Assembly: GCA_002309765.1 (NCBI GenBank) | Contig: DBXY01000037.1 | Span: 1 to 16,006, forward strand | DNA: 16,006 bases | Direction: 5' to 3' | Source: Verrucomicrobia bacterium UBA1200 | Lineage (GTDB): Bacteria; Verrucomicrobiota; Kiritimatiellia; RFP12; UBA1067 | Shown here: positions 15,204 to 16,006 of the stretch, one piece after another | How positions within the stretch are numbered: the stretch's first letter is position 1 | Layout of the letters: each line of letters starts with the position of its first letter | Translations under genes and position numbers: made by a program | Notes under the pieces: generated by a model | What the model saw: the letters and a program-made list of their open reading frames with translations, nothing else | What the model was told of the DNA's origin: nothing | Database searches by the model: none

Positions 15204-16006
15204 TTAACGCCGGCTGCGGAGCTGCCCGTGACGGAGGAAACCCTCATAATTGCGCATCAGCAAGTGCGACTCCATCTGGCGCAAAGTATCCAGCGCCACA
15301 CCGACGATAATCAGCAAGCTGGTGCCGCCGAAGAAGGAAGCCATTTCCCACGGCAACTTCATGAAGCCGCGCAAAACCTGCGGCAACAGGGCGATGATCA
15401 GCAAGCCGATGCCGCCGATCAAGGTGACACGAGTCATCAACGCATCCAAATACTCCGCCGTGGCACGGCCGGGACGGACGCCGGGCACATACGAACCATC
15501 GCGCTTCAGATTCTCGGAGATGCGCACGGCATTGAACTGCGTGGCGACCCAGAAGAAGCAGAAGAACATAATCAGGATGGAATAAATGGTCAGATGCAAC
15601 GGACTGGTGAAATCGACAAGCTTAATTCCCAACCCACGCAACCATCCCAAGACCGGATTCGTGGCCTCAGCCGGAATACGGCTAAGCAACATAGCCGGGA
15701 ACGTAATCAGCGGGCCGGCAAAGATGATCGGCATAACACCGGTGTAGTTCACGCGCAGCGGCATATAAGTCTGCTGCATCCCGTAAGTGTTGCCGCCTCC
15801 CACCGAACGGCGGGTGCTGTGGATCGGGACTTTACGCAAGCCCTGGGTAATCATAACCGTACCCATGGTAACCGCGAAACCGAACGCCAGCAAAATCAGC
15901 AACTCGACCGGGCTGTGGGTGGCTTCCATCCCCTCGACGCCGAAATAACGCTGCCACGCCTCAAGGCAGGCCGCGGGCAAACGCGAGGTGATGTTGATCA
16001 TGATGA
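15204..16006 (-). CDS. secY: Protein translocase subunit SecY, C-terminal part (truncated at window edge)
   Basis: SecY is the channel of the SecYEG inner-membrane translocon. The 267 residues seen correspond to roughly transmembrane segments 5-10. Family motifs are clear: QGLRKVPI followed by the cytoplasmic loop, LRVNYTGVMPIIFAGPLITFPAM at TM7, TQFNAVRISENLKRDGSYVPGVRPGRATAEYL (the cytoplasmic C5/C6 loop region that contacts SecA and ribosomes), and the C-terminal tail NYEGFLRHGQLRSRR. The reading frame stays open to the last base of the window, so the N-terminus lies outside. The first methionine seen (16001) is internal, not the start. A strong terminator follows the stop, so secY ends its transcription unit. 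Confidence 0.98.
   Translation of the reverse strand, partial: IMINITSRLPAACLEAWQRYFGVEGMEATHSPVELLILLAFGFAVTMGTVMITQGLRKVPIHSTRRSVGGGNTYGMQQTYMPLRVNYTGVMPIIFAGPLITFPAMLLSRIPAEATNPVLGWLRGLGIKLVDFTSPLHLTIYSILIMFFCFFWVATQFNAVRISENLKRDGSYVPGVRPGRATAEYLDALMTRVTLIGGIGLLIIALLPQVLRGFMKLPWEMASFFGGTSLLIIVGVALDTLRQMESHLLMRNYEGFLRHGQLRSRR

Overview
The window looks like a chromosomal segment of a Gram-negative bacterium of the PVC group, most plausibly Kiritimatiellota or Verrucomicrobiota. The evidence is an LptF/LptG-type LPS transport permease plus a BamD-like TPR protein (so an outer membrane is present), a secreted LamG plus bacterial-repeat protein, a very large secreted TSP3/YD-repeat protein, and an FmdB-type zinc ribbon with a long basic tail. 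The phylum is inferred from protein style only; no marker phylogeny was possible.

Layout. (1) 1-3685, minus strand: the N-terminal 1228 codons of a huge secreted TSP3 + YD/RHS-type repeat protein that runs off the left edge. It is clearly more G+C-rich than the rest and has its own promoter and a 21-bp palindrome in a 289-bp intergenic region. (2) 3975-9001, minus strand: a compact cluster in transcription order BamD-like TPR protein, lptF/G-family permease, larB, recQ. Gaps between the last three genes are 9-12 bases; the permease also has its own promoter and looks leaderless. (3) 9150-12967, plus strand, divergent from the TPR gene: serA, lysS, a 157-residue unknown protein and an FmdB-type zinc-ribbon protein, with gaps of 12-15 bases and a Shine-Dalgarno-like sequence before most starts, so one operon. 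(4) 12978-15033, minus strand: an alkaline-phosphatase-superfamily lipoprotein followed by a LamG secreted protein, convergent with the operon before it. (5) 15204-16006, minus strand: the C-terminal part of SecY, closed by a strong intrinsic terminator.

How it fits together. Most of the window is housekeeping: serine biosynthesis, lysyl-tRNA charging, protein export, outer-membrane assembly, DNA repair and one step of nickel-pincer cofactor synthesis. The accessory content is the repeat protein at the left edge and the phosphatase/LamG pair, all exported. I found no tRNA, rRNA, CRISPR array, insertion sequence or prophage signature. The points most worth following up are the YD-repeat protein with its palindromic leader, the lysine-pocket substitutions in LysS, the small unknown protein in the serA-lysS operon, and several perfect inverted repeats in intergenic DNA. 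I did not find a convincing wholly new multi-gene system.
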